Notes: generated by a model not told the origin, from the sequence alone. 64,000 bases of DNA from Erigeron canadensis (GCF_010389155.1 NC_057761.1:15378501-15442500); one strand, 5' to 3'; counted from the first letter of the stretch, positions 32,960 through 53,756 are shown. Program-made: numbers and translations.

Positions 32960-34587
32960 TGCAAAATCGAGCTTTAAATTTATAAACTAAAACTACCCAA
33001 AAACTCACTACTACGCACTCACGGGCAGTGGACCCGATCGTTTGGAATATAGTTGAGAGGTAAGTCTGAGTTCGTTCTCAGGACTGTGAAATGATAAGTT
33101 GCTTGTAAAATGGGTTGGAAAACAGGTGTTGCTTCGAAATTCCTTTTGACAATTAAATAAATTGGTTTGCAAAATGATTGCATAAATTTAAAAGAACAGT
33201 TCAGACAGTATAATTAAAAGTCATCCACCTTGACTTCCCTCGACTTCAAATGTGATTGTATTTAACTAAGGACAAATTCATTAGAATTTAAAGATAGTCG
33301 CGACAAGGTTAAGCTACTCACGTGGTACCACCAACCGTGAATAAATTATCGAATCACCTAACGACTAGTCGAATTACCCAAGCCGGTGCCACCAAAACCG
33401 AGACAATTCTTCTAACAATCAGTTTTATTGACTATCAAATCATCAATTGAACCAATGTGACAATAACGTGGTACCACCAACCGATATCAATCACGTTGAC
33501 AAAATTAATCTTTTCTTAAAACGATATTCACTACCATACCATGAACTAGTGATAATTACTTATAGACAAGTAACCGTTTTAAAATCACATACACATTCAA
33601 CTGGTACCACCAATGAAGAATCATATGCAACCAATATCGAAATTAATTAATGAAAAGAATTAATATTATCAAGATCACAGAACAACGATAATTAAATAAA
33701 CCCTTTTGAATTAAAAATATTGCAATCACATTATCCGTCTAGTTTCATCAAGGTGGATGATTAAACAGTTAGCCACTCATGATCAATTCACAATAATGAA
33801 TAAAATAGAAGAGAAACATGATGTACCAATTGTTCGAGAAAATAAAATGCAAGACAATAAGTAGATACGATCTAGATGGGTGCCCGTGAATCATCAACGA
33901 ATCCGCCTAAGAAATAATCTTGATTGGAGGAAGAAGAACCCTTGTAGAACAGCTCCTAGAAAGATTTTTTGATGGTGATTTTCGACCTAGGGTTTTTCTA
34001 TTTATACTCCTCCAAAATCTGATGTAGAAACAAGGCAGGTCTGATTCCCCCGTGCACCCACTGCGGCGCAGTGGGGTTAAGACTTCCCTCACTGCGGCGC
34101 AGTGAGGTGTTGGTCGACCTTGACTTCGGTTGACTGCGGCGCAGTGGTTCGTGTGATCACCACTGCAGCGCAGTATGAATCCACGGCTTCTTTTCTTCTT
34201 AAACAAACTGCGGCGCAGTCCTTCTGTTGCCATCCCCACTGCGGCGCAGTGGGGCAAATCCCAATAAACTCTATGGATCTGGGCTACGGCGCAGTGGGCT
34301 AGTGCACCCCCACTGCGGCGCAGTCAAGAGCTTGTACAGAAACAACTTATTTCGGTCTCGATTACTTGCTAAGCTCTGTCGTCTCGTCCACTCAAATCAA
34401 CTCTCATCAATCTAACGTACTCCCTGGCCAATAATCACCCGAAAATGTACCAAGTGGACGCGTAACCTGTTTAGAGCCTGTAAACACTAACAAACACCAT
34501 AAACGCGCCAAATGCATACAAAAACAACTTAAAAGATATAGTAAAATGGCCAATAACGATGTGGGTAATGGGTATAAATTAGTCACG
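32960..34587. mobile_element. Non-coding insertion 1 in the pol of D (about 1.6 kb)
   Basis: Breaks D between the protease (34583) and pre-integrase domain (32944). It has no ORF of its own. Its ends resemble those of insertion 2: one end has TTTAAATTTATAAAC, a phrase ACGGGCAGTGGACCCGATCG and ATATAGTTGA; the other ends GGGTATAAATTAGTCACGTC. It carries four copies of TGGTACCACCAA (33323, 33383, 33469, 33602) and eight copies of the dyad ACTGCGGCGCAGT (34060-34324). Class unknown: possibly a non-autonomous LTR-less element or LTR derivative. Exact boundaries are uncertain by a few bases. Confidence 0.6.
34060..34324. repeat. ACTGCGGCGCAGT dyad array in insertion 1
   Basis: Eight copies start at 34060, 34091, 34133, 34162 (CTGCAGCG), 34207, 34238, 34284 (partial) and 34312. 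Flanks sometimes extend the pairing, for example CCCC...GGGG at 34238 and CTC...GAG at 34091. It is strikingly GC-rich against its surroundings. Confidence 0.85.
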
Positions 34588-34920
34588 TCATGTCCCTTGT
34601 TCTAGTGAGAATATCTACCCCTTCCGCGGTTTTAACTTTGCAGTCGTATCTTTTGAAAAGCACTTGAAGATCATTGTCGCAGAATTGTCTAACACTAAAA
34701 AGATTGTGACCTAATCCTTCAACATAGGAAACTCTCTTGATAGTAATTGCATTCTTGACAATATCCCCATAACCAAGAATAGGGGCAATATGATCACTTC
34801 CAAATCTGACCGTTCCCATAAACTTCTCAACAAAATTAGTGAGTAATGACTTGTTTCCAGTCATGTGACGAGAACATCCCGAGTCAACATACCATACACA
34901 AATCAGATATTCCTACAAAG
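34583..34920 (-). pseudogene. Aspartic protease segment of element D
   Basis: On the minus strand ICVWYVDSGCSRHMTGNKSL carries the DSG active site near 34880, followed by FMGTVRFGSDHIAPILGYGD and GLGHNLFSVRQFCDNDL, as in element B. It is cut off at RTRDMT by insertion 1. Confidence 0.85.
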
Positions 34921-35581
34921 ACAAGTTATGAAGTTAGGGTGGACATATACTGGGTCCTTGCCAATGAGAGAGAGATAAAATGCAAACACACATATACATA
35001 AACAACACAAACAAGAGCACACAAACACGAATTTATTCAAAGATAACAAACAAGCACACATAATTGTTCAAAGTTGTCATACAAATTAGAAACACAAACA
35101 GATTAAACACAAGTTTTGATACAAGTGGGAGTAGTTCTAAATGTATTTGCACTATCTATTGATTTTGATCTACGAACAATCCATACTTGTTTGATTTGAT
35201 TTGAAATGCCATCAAGCTTGATTTTTGTAGAAGCATGTAAAATTCTATCTTTAGGAATCCATTTACTGCTACTAGTTAAGCACACGTCACCTGAAACTTG
35301 AACATTCTTTAAATTAGAAAAAAACAAATTGTCTTTAAGTTCTTCCCAGGTTTCTTCTTGATGGTTTCATTACTTATTTTACCTTTCTTAATATTATTAG
35401 GTAACAACCAACCATACTGATCTTTATATTTAGTAATTCATGAGGTTGTGTCACTAACTACCTTCAAAGTGGACTTAGAGGTCGTCTGAGACTTCCTCGG
35501 AACACTAGATGTTGTTTGAGTCTTTGGTTGTGTGTTGCCTAATAAGTCATTTTGCACCTTCTTTGAAGTCTGATGTGTATT
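34921..35581 (-). pseudogene. Gag C-terminal linker of element D
   Basis: Remnant of the basic linker before the protease, with a QYGWLLPN block near 35410 matching YGWF in B and E, and ORF 35327-35103 ending in a stop. Several stops. It is separated from the rest of gag by insertion 2. Confidence 0.6.
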
Positions 35582-37043
35582 TTCTAGTCTTAAATTTATG
35601 AACACAAAATACCTAGCTACTGACTGCTACACACTTGCGGGTAGTGAACCCGTTCGTATGCAATATAGTTGACTTGGTAAACCGAGGTCAAACACAAGGA
35701 CTTAATAAGCAATTATTACAATAAAATGATTCGGATTTAAAAGGGGGGTTTTGTGACCGAATTGTCATGTTGCAAAGTTAGTGAAGAAAGTCAGTAATCC
35801 CGTAGGATTAATCGCAAAGAGTATTTGATTGATGGAATCTTAACACAGATTTAAAAATGAACACCTACTTGGATCAGCTCACATGCCAATCATCGGGTCT
35901 AAATATTACTTGCATTTGTTGAACGACTCAAAAAGTAGACAAGATGAACTCCCGTTATACTTGAAACTTTAACTGCTCAAAACATAATTATTGCTCCCGC
36001 ACTTAATTTCTACTCTAAACAGTTAAGCATTAAATTCCTGAGTTGATTTTATAATTTAATCTTTTGAAAGTTTTCTCCCGAACTGCTTATTCGCCTAATA
36101 AGATCCCTCTATCATAGGCGTTTACACATTCAAAACGAATTTAATTGTCTTTAATCTTTATCGTTCTCCCGAACTCCAACGATTTTAGGTTAATTATAGA
36201 CCGATTAACCATTTCATAAATCAATTGACAATGACATAGATTTCTCCCGAACTTCTAATTACAATTATCAATCAATTAATATAAAAGTTGAAAACAATAT
36301 TTAAATCCAAATAAATGTGGGTTTTCGATTAAACATATAAACCTTGTTCAACATTCACAAGCAACATCAATTCGACCCTATGACATGCTTACTACCCAAG
36401 CGGGTGCTAAAGATTTAGCTACTCATATTAAAAACACAAGAACAAACAAATAGAGAAGAAATCATATTATACCAAATGAATGAAGATAATCCGGTAGCAA
36501 TGATGATTACAATCCAAAGCTGAAAATATGTGAAACCCTAATCACTTGTTTGCTCCAAAGTATAAGAAAACTAATAAAATTGTGTTAACAAATCGTCCAA
36601 AGTGCAGAACCCTAACTGAATCCATATACCAAATACGCGTGTAACTGCCGTTACTGGACTAACTGGCCGTTACACTTACACTTAACCACTAACGGACATT
36701 ACCCCAGTAACGGCCGTTACACTCCAGTTAATTTCTAACGGCCGTTAGTTCTCTAACTTCCAGTTACAGGAGAAACCACAAACCACCTCTATAACGGTCG
36801 TTACTAAAGTAACGGCAGTTACAACTTCCAGATTTCGTTTTCTTCATCTTTCGCTTGATTTCACCCGAATCCTTCTCCCGTTTCTTCCATAACTCATCAA
36901 AATCGACCAATTCATTCGTCTAATCAATTTCCAACCTGAAAACACTCAACACACCTTTAAAGCATCGAAAGTTGGATATAAAACTATCAAAATGACGAAT
37001 AATTGGTTCTAAAATCGCATGGGAAATGGTATAAAATATGACA
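35582..37043. mobile_element. Non-coding insertion 2 in the gag of D (about 1.46 kb)
   Basis: Related to insertion 1 in its ends: TCTTAAATTTATGAACAC, then CTTGCGGGTAGTGAACCCG and ATATAGTTGA near one end, and ATGGTATAAAATATGACAC at the other. The interior differs in words: five copies around CTCCCGAACT (about 35949, 35993, 36075, 36165, 36243) and seven copies of a TAACGGCCGTTA-type dyad (36641-36822). No ORF. Same architecture as insertion 1 with different words. Confidence 0.6.
36641..36822. repeat. TAACGGCCGTTA dyad array in insertion 2
   Basis: Seven near-copies at about 36641, 36661, 36689, 36707, 36737, 36791 and 36809; the best is GTAACGGCCGTTAC at 36707-36720, a perfect palindrome. 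Others carry one or two changes (CTGCCG, CGGTCG, CGGCAG). Confidence 0.8.
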
Positions 37044-37063
37044 CATCAAAGTCTTGTGAGGTT

Positions 37064-40000
37064 TCACTTCTTTGGTGACTTAGTTTCAGTTTTAATTTTA
37101 GTAGGTTTTGAGTCACCAGTGGTCTTGACTGCATGAAAAGCTTTTGTGACTTTTGGTCTTGTCTTCTTACCTTGTTGGGTATGTGCTGAAGAGTATGATT
37201 TTGGATTCTTCATCTCAGCAAATTCAGGTTTGTTTTCCTTTTTGTCAAAGCTTTTTTCAAACTCAGGATTAAATTTATGATTTCCATTCATAAAATCATT
37301 GAACAGCTGAGATTCTGTTTCCAATTTCAAACTCGATTCAGATACATTTGTCAGACATGAACTTTGCTTAAATGATTGTGATGCTTTTTCTTTGTCCAAA
37401 AGTGATCGAAGTTTCAATTTTGTCAAAGTTAGTTCCACTTTGACTTTATTTAGTTCCTCAACCACTTTTATTCGTTGATCCTTTTCCTTTTCAAACTTTT
37501 TGATTGCATCATTAAATTCATTAAAATAAGTTTGAGTGTCTTCTGAAAACTTAGGAATTGATGTATCAAAATAAATATCAGTTGGATCAATAGAAACATC
37601 ATCATATTTATCTTGAGCACAGTCAGTTTGAACAGAAACATTCACAACTTCAAGATTAGTTTGTACATATGCATTCAAAATTTCACAGATAGAACAAGTA
37701 GACTGATTTGAAGTTTTAATGTTTTCAGAATTGGTTTGCTCAGGTTCATTCATGATTTCACATACAGAGCACCCTGGTTGGTCACAAATTAAGTTATTTG
37801 TCTTGGATGGGTTTCTTTTGTTATCACATTGATTTTGAGCCTTCAGATTTTCTATGAGTGCATGTTTTTCATCAAGAGACTTTTTCAAATCATCAATTTC
37901 TTTTTCCAAAACACTTTGTGGTATATAAGGTATGACAATTTCAGGTTTTGGAAATGAAGTTGAATCATCCAAAGGTTTTTCCCTAAAACACTCAAGTATT
38001 TCAGGAACCTCTACCTCATGATTATCTTTATTGCTTTGACACACAGGGCAAGTTAAAAAATCAAATGACTCATCAATTAATTCATAAATGAAGTAAACAT
38101 TTGCACCCTTCTTTAGAAAATCATCTGCCTCAACATCACCATGACTTGGTCTCACAAACTGATCAGTCATCCCACTTTTCATATGAGATTCTTTATACAG
38201 TGAAGGAATCTCTTTTTGTGCTTTGAGCAAATGTTCTGGATTGACATAACCTAACCCTCAGTTGAATTGAGTTTTTGAATTTCTTGGCCTATTCAAATAG
38301 ATTTGTTGATAAGTTCGATTTATCTTGTACAACTTTTCTTGATAAAAATCTATTTCAGTTTTGAGTTCCTCGTTTTTCTTTTCAAGTTGTTGATAAAGAG
38401 AATCTTCTATACAGCAAACATATTTTAGGTTAGAAATTTGATCTTCCATTTCTTTCAACCCAGGGGTAGACTCATTCAATTTGACATTTAATGACTCTAT
38501 GTCCTCAACCAAAGCAGTTGCCCGAAGCATCTCATTTGTCTTCTCGACTTCCAATTGTTTCATGATCTTGTTTAATTCAAGAACTTTGGTTTCAAGTTCT
38601 TGTTTCTCAAGATGAAGCTTGGAGTTTGGAGTAAAAGTGACTGTAGCCATTTCAGATTTCAAATTGTCAAATTCTTTTTGGAGAAGATCAAACTCAACTT
38701 GAAAATTGAGTAAAATTTGGTCTTTTTCTTTTAAATCATTGTTTATTTTTGAAATCTCTTTGTTTTTCTTTTTACCTTCTTGAATAGCTGCTTCACTTTT
38801 ATCCATGTAAAAACTTAAAAGTTTCTTGGGAATTGTGATTACCTCATCAACCTCTTCAGTAGAATCTGCAGCTTCATCATCTAGTTCCTTTGACTTCTTG
38901 ATCTTTGTCATTAAGCACACATTTGCTGCCAGTTCATCAGTCTCATCATCAGTGAGATGAAGCCATTTGTCATCTTCAGCTAGAAGTGCAATACCACTTT
39001 CTTCTTGCTTTGCCAACATGAGCTTGTACTTGTAGTACTCTGAATTCTTCTGTCGAGGTTTGGTACACTCTGTGGCAATATGACCAGGAATCCCACAATT
39101 ATAGCATTTTCTCTCCCCATTCTTCTTCTCCAAGACTTTCCTTTCAAACTTTTTCTCACTCTCAAACTTCTTTTCTCCAACTGGTTCCTTGTAGGTCTCA
39201 AACTTAGGAATACTTGAATTCTTGGCATATGATGAAACCGAGGAAGACCGAAGTTGATTGTTGGTAGGTTTCTTCTTGAAAAATTTCTTCTTGAAAGCTT
39301 TTGTGAAGTAAGCTAACTCTTTATACATCTCAAGATCCCTTTCATCTAGTTCAGGATCACTTACATCACTCACCTCCGAATCAGTTTCAAGTTCAATTCT
39401 GCTATTCCTTGAACCTCTTGAAGACTTCTTTTCAACAATAAGAGCCAGTGGATCAGATTGAACAGTTTCCTCTTTCATCTTTTGAGTCTTTAGAACTTGA
39501 TCAGTATTAGTTTTTCAAACAAAGTGTGAATAGTCAAGTTTCCAAAGTCTGCTTGTTGATTCAGCTGAGTCCCATACACTTGCCACTTTTCTTCAAGATT
39601 TTTGATGAACTTGATGTTCAACTCCATGTTTGTTCTTTTGACATCAATTTTTCTCAGTTCATTGATGATATTGCAAAATCTGATGTAGACATCATTGAGA
39701 GGTTCTCCTTTTTAATGTCTCATACATGTTTAAAACAGTTGACAATCTTATGGTGTTAGAAACATCAGAACCTTCCATTTGTTTTTCAACTTCATCCCAA
39801 ATATTCTTTCCAGTTTCATATGAGTTCACATTGCAATATATATCATCTGGAAGTGCTTGATAGAGATAAGCAATGGACATTTGATCAGCTTCAACACGAT
39901 TTTTCTACTCAGCATTCCAGCTTTCTTCTGGAAGAGGTTCATTGTTCACAGGGTTTTTTGGAATTTCAGAACCATCTTTCAAAGACTTTCTGATGTTCTT

Positions 40001-40120
40001 TGCATTCTTTTGTCGATCAATCCAATTCAGAAATCTTTTCTTCCATAGAGGGTAAGATCCTCTAAACAACACTGTAGGTCTTCCATCTGAACCTAGAGCC
40101 AAAGCCTCTCTTGAAGACAT
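37064..40120 (-). pseudogene. Gag of element D
   Basis: Starts MSSREALALGSDGRPTVLFR at 40120. The UBN2 capsid region spans about 40120-39500 with stops near 39903 and a frameshift near 39700 (LYQALPDDIYCNVNSYETG, GSDVSNTIRL). From 39478 to 38258 the frame is open for 406 codons and contains the CCHC knuckle CYNCGIPGHIATEC near 39110-39070 and then long heptad coiled coils. From 38230 to 37064 another 388 codons are open, with Cys-rich CPVCQSN/CSVCEIM/CSICEIL pieces and a Lys-rich tail. The coiled-coil extension makes this gag much longer than in small copia elements, as expected for SIRE-type. Insertion 2 follows directly. Confidence 0.88.
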
Positions 40121-41060
40121 TGTGAAAATTTTAGAAATTAAAAAAAAATGAAATTTTTGAAATTGGATTTCTAAAGAATGCCGAGCTCAGACTTCGGCAA
40201 ATAGAACAAGATGTTCTTGACAAAATATGTTTTGATAAGAATGCCGATCAAATATCTCGGTATACAAACTAAGTATTTTGATTAATGTCAATTTTAACTA
40301 ATTACCAAGATTATACTTCGGCAACTAGTACAATCACTAACACAGATCACCAATACTCAACCAAAGTATTCAACTTCATGTGTTTGTCGAGATGATATCT
40401 CTGCAAAATGAACAAGTTGTTCCAACACTTAACCAAGAAATCAAATAGGTATAAACTCAATTATTTGCCGAGTTAATAACTCTGCAAATAAAACAATTTC
40501 TCCACTCTTTGTTTTATCTTCTGTATACGTACACTTGCCGAGCAAGGAGCTCTGCAAAGAGAACAAAACTAAATCAACAACCTCTGCAAATACTAGAGAT
40601 CACAAAGCGACAAAATAGTCGATTTGCAATCGTCTTCTTCGTCCAGCAACCCTTTAAATGTCGAGCACACTGAAAATCTCCATTTCCTTCTTCAATTCTG
40701 AGAATTAAAGCTCTAAATTTGGACCAAATTGTTCAGAAAAAAAGTGCGAACAAATCCTCAAACAAATTAATCTCTAAAATCAACCAGAATTCAAAGCCAC
40801 TGATCTATGTTTTTGCCGAGCATAGATGAAATCGAACTTTCTGATGGAATTGAACTCTAATTTTGATACAGAAATGATTATAATCAAAATCCTAGACGAT
40901 CGGCGAACAAACTTTGAAGAAAAACACAGAGAATTATGTTGTAATCAACTGCAAAGTTATCTCGGCAAATGGATATTAGTATGAACAGCTCAAAAACATC
41001 AAAATTAAGAACAAATTCAACTTCAATTTTGATTCTGGATCGTTCAGTTTGACTGATTTT
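40121..41060 (-). repeat. Leader of D with GCCGAGC/GCTCGGC dyads
   Basis: Untranslated leader. Dyads occur near 40181 (GCCGAGCTCAGACTTCGGCA), 40241, 40303, 40383, 40465 (TTGCCGAGTTAATAACTCTG), 40532 and half-sites to 40990. The same word recurs before the aORF at 27880-28910. Confidence 0.8.
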
Positions 41061-41072
41061 GCTCTGATACCA
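41061..41072 (-). promoter_or_regulatory. Primer-binding site of element D
   Basis: TGGTATCAGAGC on the minus strand, two bases inside the 5' LTR; initiator Met tRNA type. Confidence 0.93.
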
Positions 41073-41074
41073 AA

Positions 41075-41350
41075 TGTAATGTATGTAATTGAGCTTAGCT
41101 ATGTGTTTTAGTGTGTGTTAATAGAGTTCGTGTGTGTGTAAGTGTGTGCAATATGCCGAGAGAGAAAGTGTGTGAGTTGAAAGATTGGATTGCATGAAAT
41201 GTGTTAAGGGTACAATATTAAGCTATGGAGGGGGCTTTATATACTTCTATACAATTTACACTAGTCCCCTTTCCATACTTATGAGAAATACAAACAAATA
41301 CAAAATATTATAAACATACAAATCAACTACTAGAAATTATATTTCTAACA
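41075..41350 (-). repeat. 5' LTR of element D
   Basis: 276 bp, TGTTAGAAATATAAT at 41350 to CATTACA at 41075. Pairs with 16857-17132. It is followed by the target duplication GTATG at 41351-41355. Confidence 0.93.
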
Positions 41351-41453
41351 GTATGAAGGAGAGAAAAAAATGAATAGTTGACTTTTGAGCAAATATAAAG
41401 GATATTATGAAACGACACGACTCGATTAAGTAAAATTAAGAACTTTTCTTTTT

Positions 41454-41576
41454 GTGCGGTGCATGAAGATTCTGTGCGGTGCATAGAGATTCCGTGCGGT
41501 GCATAAATCAAACAAATTTTGATCAGAAGTTTTCACTTCCAGAAATATGCGGTGCATGGAAATTCTGTACGGTGCA
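41454..41576. repeat. Five copies of a TGCGGTGCA word
   Basis: Copies at 41454, 41474, 41494, 41548 and 41566 (the last with TACGGTGCA), linked by GAAGATTCTG-like spacers with a 20-bp period in the first three. TGC and GCA form a minimal dyad. No function known. Confidence 0.75.
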
Positions 41577-43006
41577 TAAATAGACCTGACAGTACCAAAG
41601 CCACATTTTGACACTTAAATCAACTTGCAACTCATCCAACTCAAATCCAAACCTCATTAGACCATAATTCAGAGTTTATCTTATATAATACACCATTACA
41701 AACATAGTTTGACATCCAAAAACAATTCACATTTACAATCGCCATCAAATGGGTCATTTGCCCAAGTTGACATTTGATCAAAACAACCATACAAGCTTTT
41801 GCAAACCCAAAAGACTCACATATGACCAAATTTATTGAAATGTCAAAAACATGATTACCAAAACATCCAAGTGTCAAGAGCCATGATGAGAAGGGATATC
41901 TAAGTATCGACCAAAAACACCATTCTTTTAAAATTGGCAATACCTTTAAGTCCTTCAAAAGCAATCTTTTTCTAATCAACTTTCAATCAACAACAGGTTA
42001 GTTCCTTCTTCTGGAACCGCCTATAAGAAAAGTGCAACAACTAAAATGTAAGCAAAGACATAGTGAATATACTTGCATACATTTATCTACACGAAGGATG
42101 GCAACGCACAAAGGAATATTACATGTAGTCTATGTCATCGTCGTGCCATAGCTACATGCTCACCTTTGCAGTTTAATGCCATACATGGATCCATATAAGC
42201 AAAACAACACAATCAATATCACATATTGGGGTTCTTAGGCCACATTCACAAGAGGTTCTTAGGCCTCGTATACAAGGGATTCTTAGGCCCCGTTAATCAC
42301 ATATCAAGAGGTTCTTAGGCCTCATTACACATAATGCCACAAGGGCTTTAACGCCAAATCGATTTCCATACATGAAATGCATCATCATATGAAAATAAAC
42401 CCAACGTATACATAAAGGCATGCAAATATACTCACCTCCTCCGCGACTTGAACAATAACTCGATATAATGTCAATGCACAAATACAAGCTTCAACCTATA
42501 GTCACATTATAATATGCACATAAGCTTACATTCACAATCTAGACTAACTCAACTTAGTCATTCATATCATTCACTAGCCTTCCTAATACAAACCTATCTT
42601 ATTTGTCATTGAGTTGCTTTCTCATTCAATAATTTCACTACATAGCTCAATCTACCATTTTCATCATCATGAAATCAACTAGTGAAAATCAACATTTCTC
42701 ACAATTCAAAATTAACAAGTTAACACATTTATTTCTTAGTCAAACTTATGATACAACTCAATGACAAATTAGGTTATACAAGAATTTGAGAGTAATTTAT
42801 ATAAAACTCAATTTCTAGCAAAAAAAAAACCCAAATTGAAAATTCTCATGAACCTTAATTCTCAAGAACAAGCAAAAACTAGGTTATAAAGATTATCACC
42901 TCAAGGAATTAGACTTTGAATCACAATTTCTTCTTTCCCCCTTTTCTCCCTTAAATTTGGCCACCACCACCACCATACACAAACCCTAACTTTTCTATTT
43001 TGATGA

Positions 43007-43027
43007 TTAAAGATGATTATGATTATG

Positions 43028-43080
<53 letters not shown>
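43007..43080. repeat. (ATT)n microsatellite
   Basis: About 20 repeats of ATT with GATTAT units at the left edge. Confidence 0.95.
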
Positions 43081-43460
43081 CCCTTGATTAAAATGAAACT
43101 AAACTTTGATTTGAAAGAAACAAGAAGAAGAAGGTCTGAGAAGCTTGGAATGGGATAATGGAATGTGAGTAATGTTTTAGGAGATGGCTGACACACTATG
43201 GGGTTGCCACGCCCCAATTCAAATTTTTGTGGTAAAATACCCACTATCCGCTAAAGTTTCAATTAAATTAACCTCATATCCAAAAATAAAAAACTAGAAA
43301 ATTTAATTTAATGTAAAAAGTATAAAAATGGGTTAATTTCTTTACCTTAAAAACTTTGGAATGTTACATAATATAGTTATTTTAGGTAGATATAGAATAG
43401 ATTGGTGGGACATTTGAAAAAATAAGTGTTGAAACTTAAAATGTTGGGCAATGGTTATTT

Positions 43461-43494
<34 letters not shown>

Positions 43495-43496
<2 letters not shown>

Positions 43497-44496
43497 AGAA
43501 AGATCAAATAAAAAGGTGTCTTAAGGAGAGAAGGGAGAGAAGGTCTTATGAACCAATCAGAACGTGACATGTGGATTTAAAAAAAAATGCGGTGGCATTT
43601 TTGTAAATAAATCAAACTTTTGACAGCCTGGTTCTGGGTCAGCTTGGGTCTGGGTCAGCTTCGGTTATGATCAGCTTGGTCTGTCAGCTTGGTCAGCCTG
43701 GAATCTGGGTCAGCTTGGGATCTACATTTGTGTAGATTATGTATAGTTTTGTGTCAAGCTGACCCAACCCAAGCTAACCAAGCTGACCCAACCTGACCCA
43801 GACCCCAAGCTGACCCAACCCAACCCCAAGCTGACCCAACCCGACCCCAAGCTGACCCAAAACCCATAATCTACATTTGTGTAGATTGTGTCAAGCTGAC
43901 CCAACCCAAGCTAACCAAGCTGACCCAACCTGAACCAGACCCCAAGCTGAGTACCCAACCCAACCCCAAGCTGACCCCAACCTGACCAAAACCCATAATC
44001 TACATTTGTGTAGATTGTGTCAAGCTAACCTAACCCAACCTGACCCCAAGCTGACCCAAAACCTATAATCTACATTTGTGTAGATTGTGTCAAGCTGACC
44101 TAACCCAAGCTAACCAAGCTGACCCAAGCTGACCCATACCCCAAGCTGACCCAACCCAACCCCAAGTTGACCCAACCCCAATCTAACCCAACCTGACCCA
44201 ACCTGACCCCAAGCTGACCAAACTGATCATGCTGACCAACAAAGCTGATCAGATCCCAAGCTGACCCAGACCAAGCTGACCAACCAAGCTAACCCAGAAC
44301 CCAAGCTGACCAAAGCAAGCTGAAGCTCACCTACCAAGCTAACCCAGAACCCAGACTGGCCAAGCTTCAAAAAAGTTTGATTTATTTACCAAAATGCCAC
44401 CGCGCATTTTTTTCCATTTTGACACATGTCGCTGTCTAATTGGCCTATAGGACCTTCTCTCCCTTCTCTCCTTAAGACACCTTCTTCCAGGAACTC

Positions 44497-44500
<4 letters not shown>
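43495..44500. mobile_element. 1-kb foldback element with tandem interior, between TA runs
   Basis: The left end AAGGTGTCTTAAGGAGAGAA and the right end TTCTCTCCTTAAGACACCTT are reverse complements and pairing continues with interruptions over about 130 bp, through GCGGTGGCATTTT and AATAAATCAAACTTTT. The interior (43620-44350) is an array of AAGCTGACCCAACC-like units, inverted near the left end; TCTACATTTGTGTAGATT recurs at 43720, 43868, 43998 and 44069. It is flanked on both sides by (TA)n of 30 bp. No ORF. It lies about 600 bp upstream of the terpene synthase start. Confidence 0.8.
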
Positions 44501-44532
<32 letters not shown>

Positions 44533-45125
44533 GTGTGACTTTATAATATACTAATATAGATATAGATATACGTGTATAAAAAAGCCTATTTTCTAATACG
44601 ATTACCAAATGAGAAAACTTATAATAATTGCATGCACTTATTAATTTCTTTACTTAACGCGAACCCAACCGGAAAAAAACCAAAAATTTGTCGGATTTTT
44701 ACTAATGACGGAATATCATTTAATTTTGCCCAACCTTATATGAAAATCTAGATCCGTCACTAATTATGACACAATAAACATAATGTATCCTAAAACAAGC
44801 CCAAATAGATCTCTCGTTTCAAATAATTGATGTTTTAGGAATGACAAAATAAAACAATACGTAGTATAAGCCTTCCTAACTAAAATCTAGAAGAAAAGTT
44901 AAATTATTATGCATATGTAGCTAAAAGGGTCTTATTTTATTCTTGTCTGGGAGTCTTTTTATCTAGAAAAAGGGTCTCTTACCTCTTTTGTCAATAAATC
45001 TGTACGACTACTCATATCAGATCCTCCCATAAATAGATATATATGTATGACAACAACAATTTGTAAAATCCCAACACACCAGCTGTAATTAGTGCTTCCC
45101 AATTAACATATCGATCACTTTCTTA
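44501..45125 (+). promoter_or_regulatory. Upstream region of the terpene synthase gene
   Basis: AT-rich sequence with a TATA-like CATAAATAGATATATA at 45029-45043, about 90 bp before the ATG at 45126. No other element recognised with confidence; no ORF. Confidence 0.45.

Positions 45126-53756
<8,631 letters not shown>

Larger units (their letters stand above)
16857..41350 (-). mobile_element. Element D: complete SIRE-like copia element with nested insertions
   Basis: Both 276-bp LTRs are present (41350-41075 and 17132-16857; nine differences counted by eye, about 97% identity) and are flanked by a perfect 5-bp duplication GTATG at 16852-16856 and 41351-41355. Internal order on the minus strand: primer site, leader with GCCGAGC dyads, gag, protease, integrase, RT/RNase H, G5 tracts, second dyad array, stem-loops, aORF, polypurine tract, 3' LTR. 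Nested insertions are a LINE (21693-27600) and two related non-coding blocks (about 32960-34587 and 35582-37043). Without them D is about 15.5 kb, very large for copia. All ORFs carry stops, so it is no longer autonomous. Confidence 0.93.
41356..43368 (-). repeat. Probable Ty3/gypsy-type LTR or LTR fragment hosting D
   Basis: On the minus strand the right end begins TGTAACATTCC at 43368, a start typical of Tekay/Del-like LTRs, and the region has no supported ORF. It contains a (ATT)n run, four copies of a TTCTTAGGCC phrase at 42232-42320 and, next to D, five copies of GCGGTGCAT. The other end would continue at 16574-16851 across D. No second LTR, primer site or pol was seen, so it may be a solo LTR. 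Assignment is tentative. Confidence 0.4.

Noticed and set aside
41641..41979. 112-codon minus-strand ORF
   Set aside because: Lies in the gypsy-like LTR; no domain and not continued on either side.
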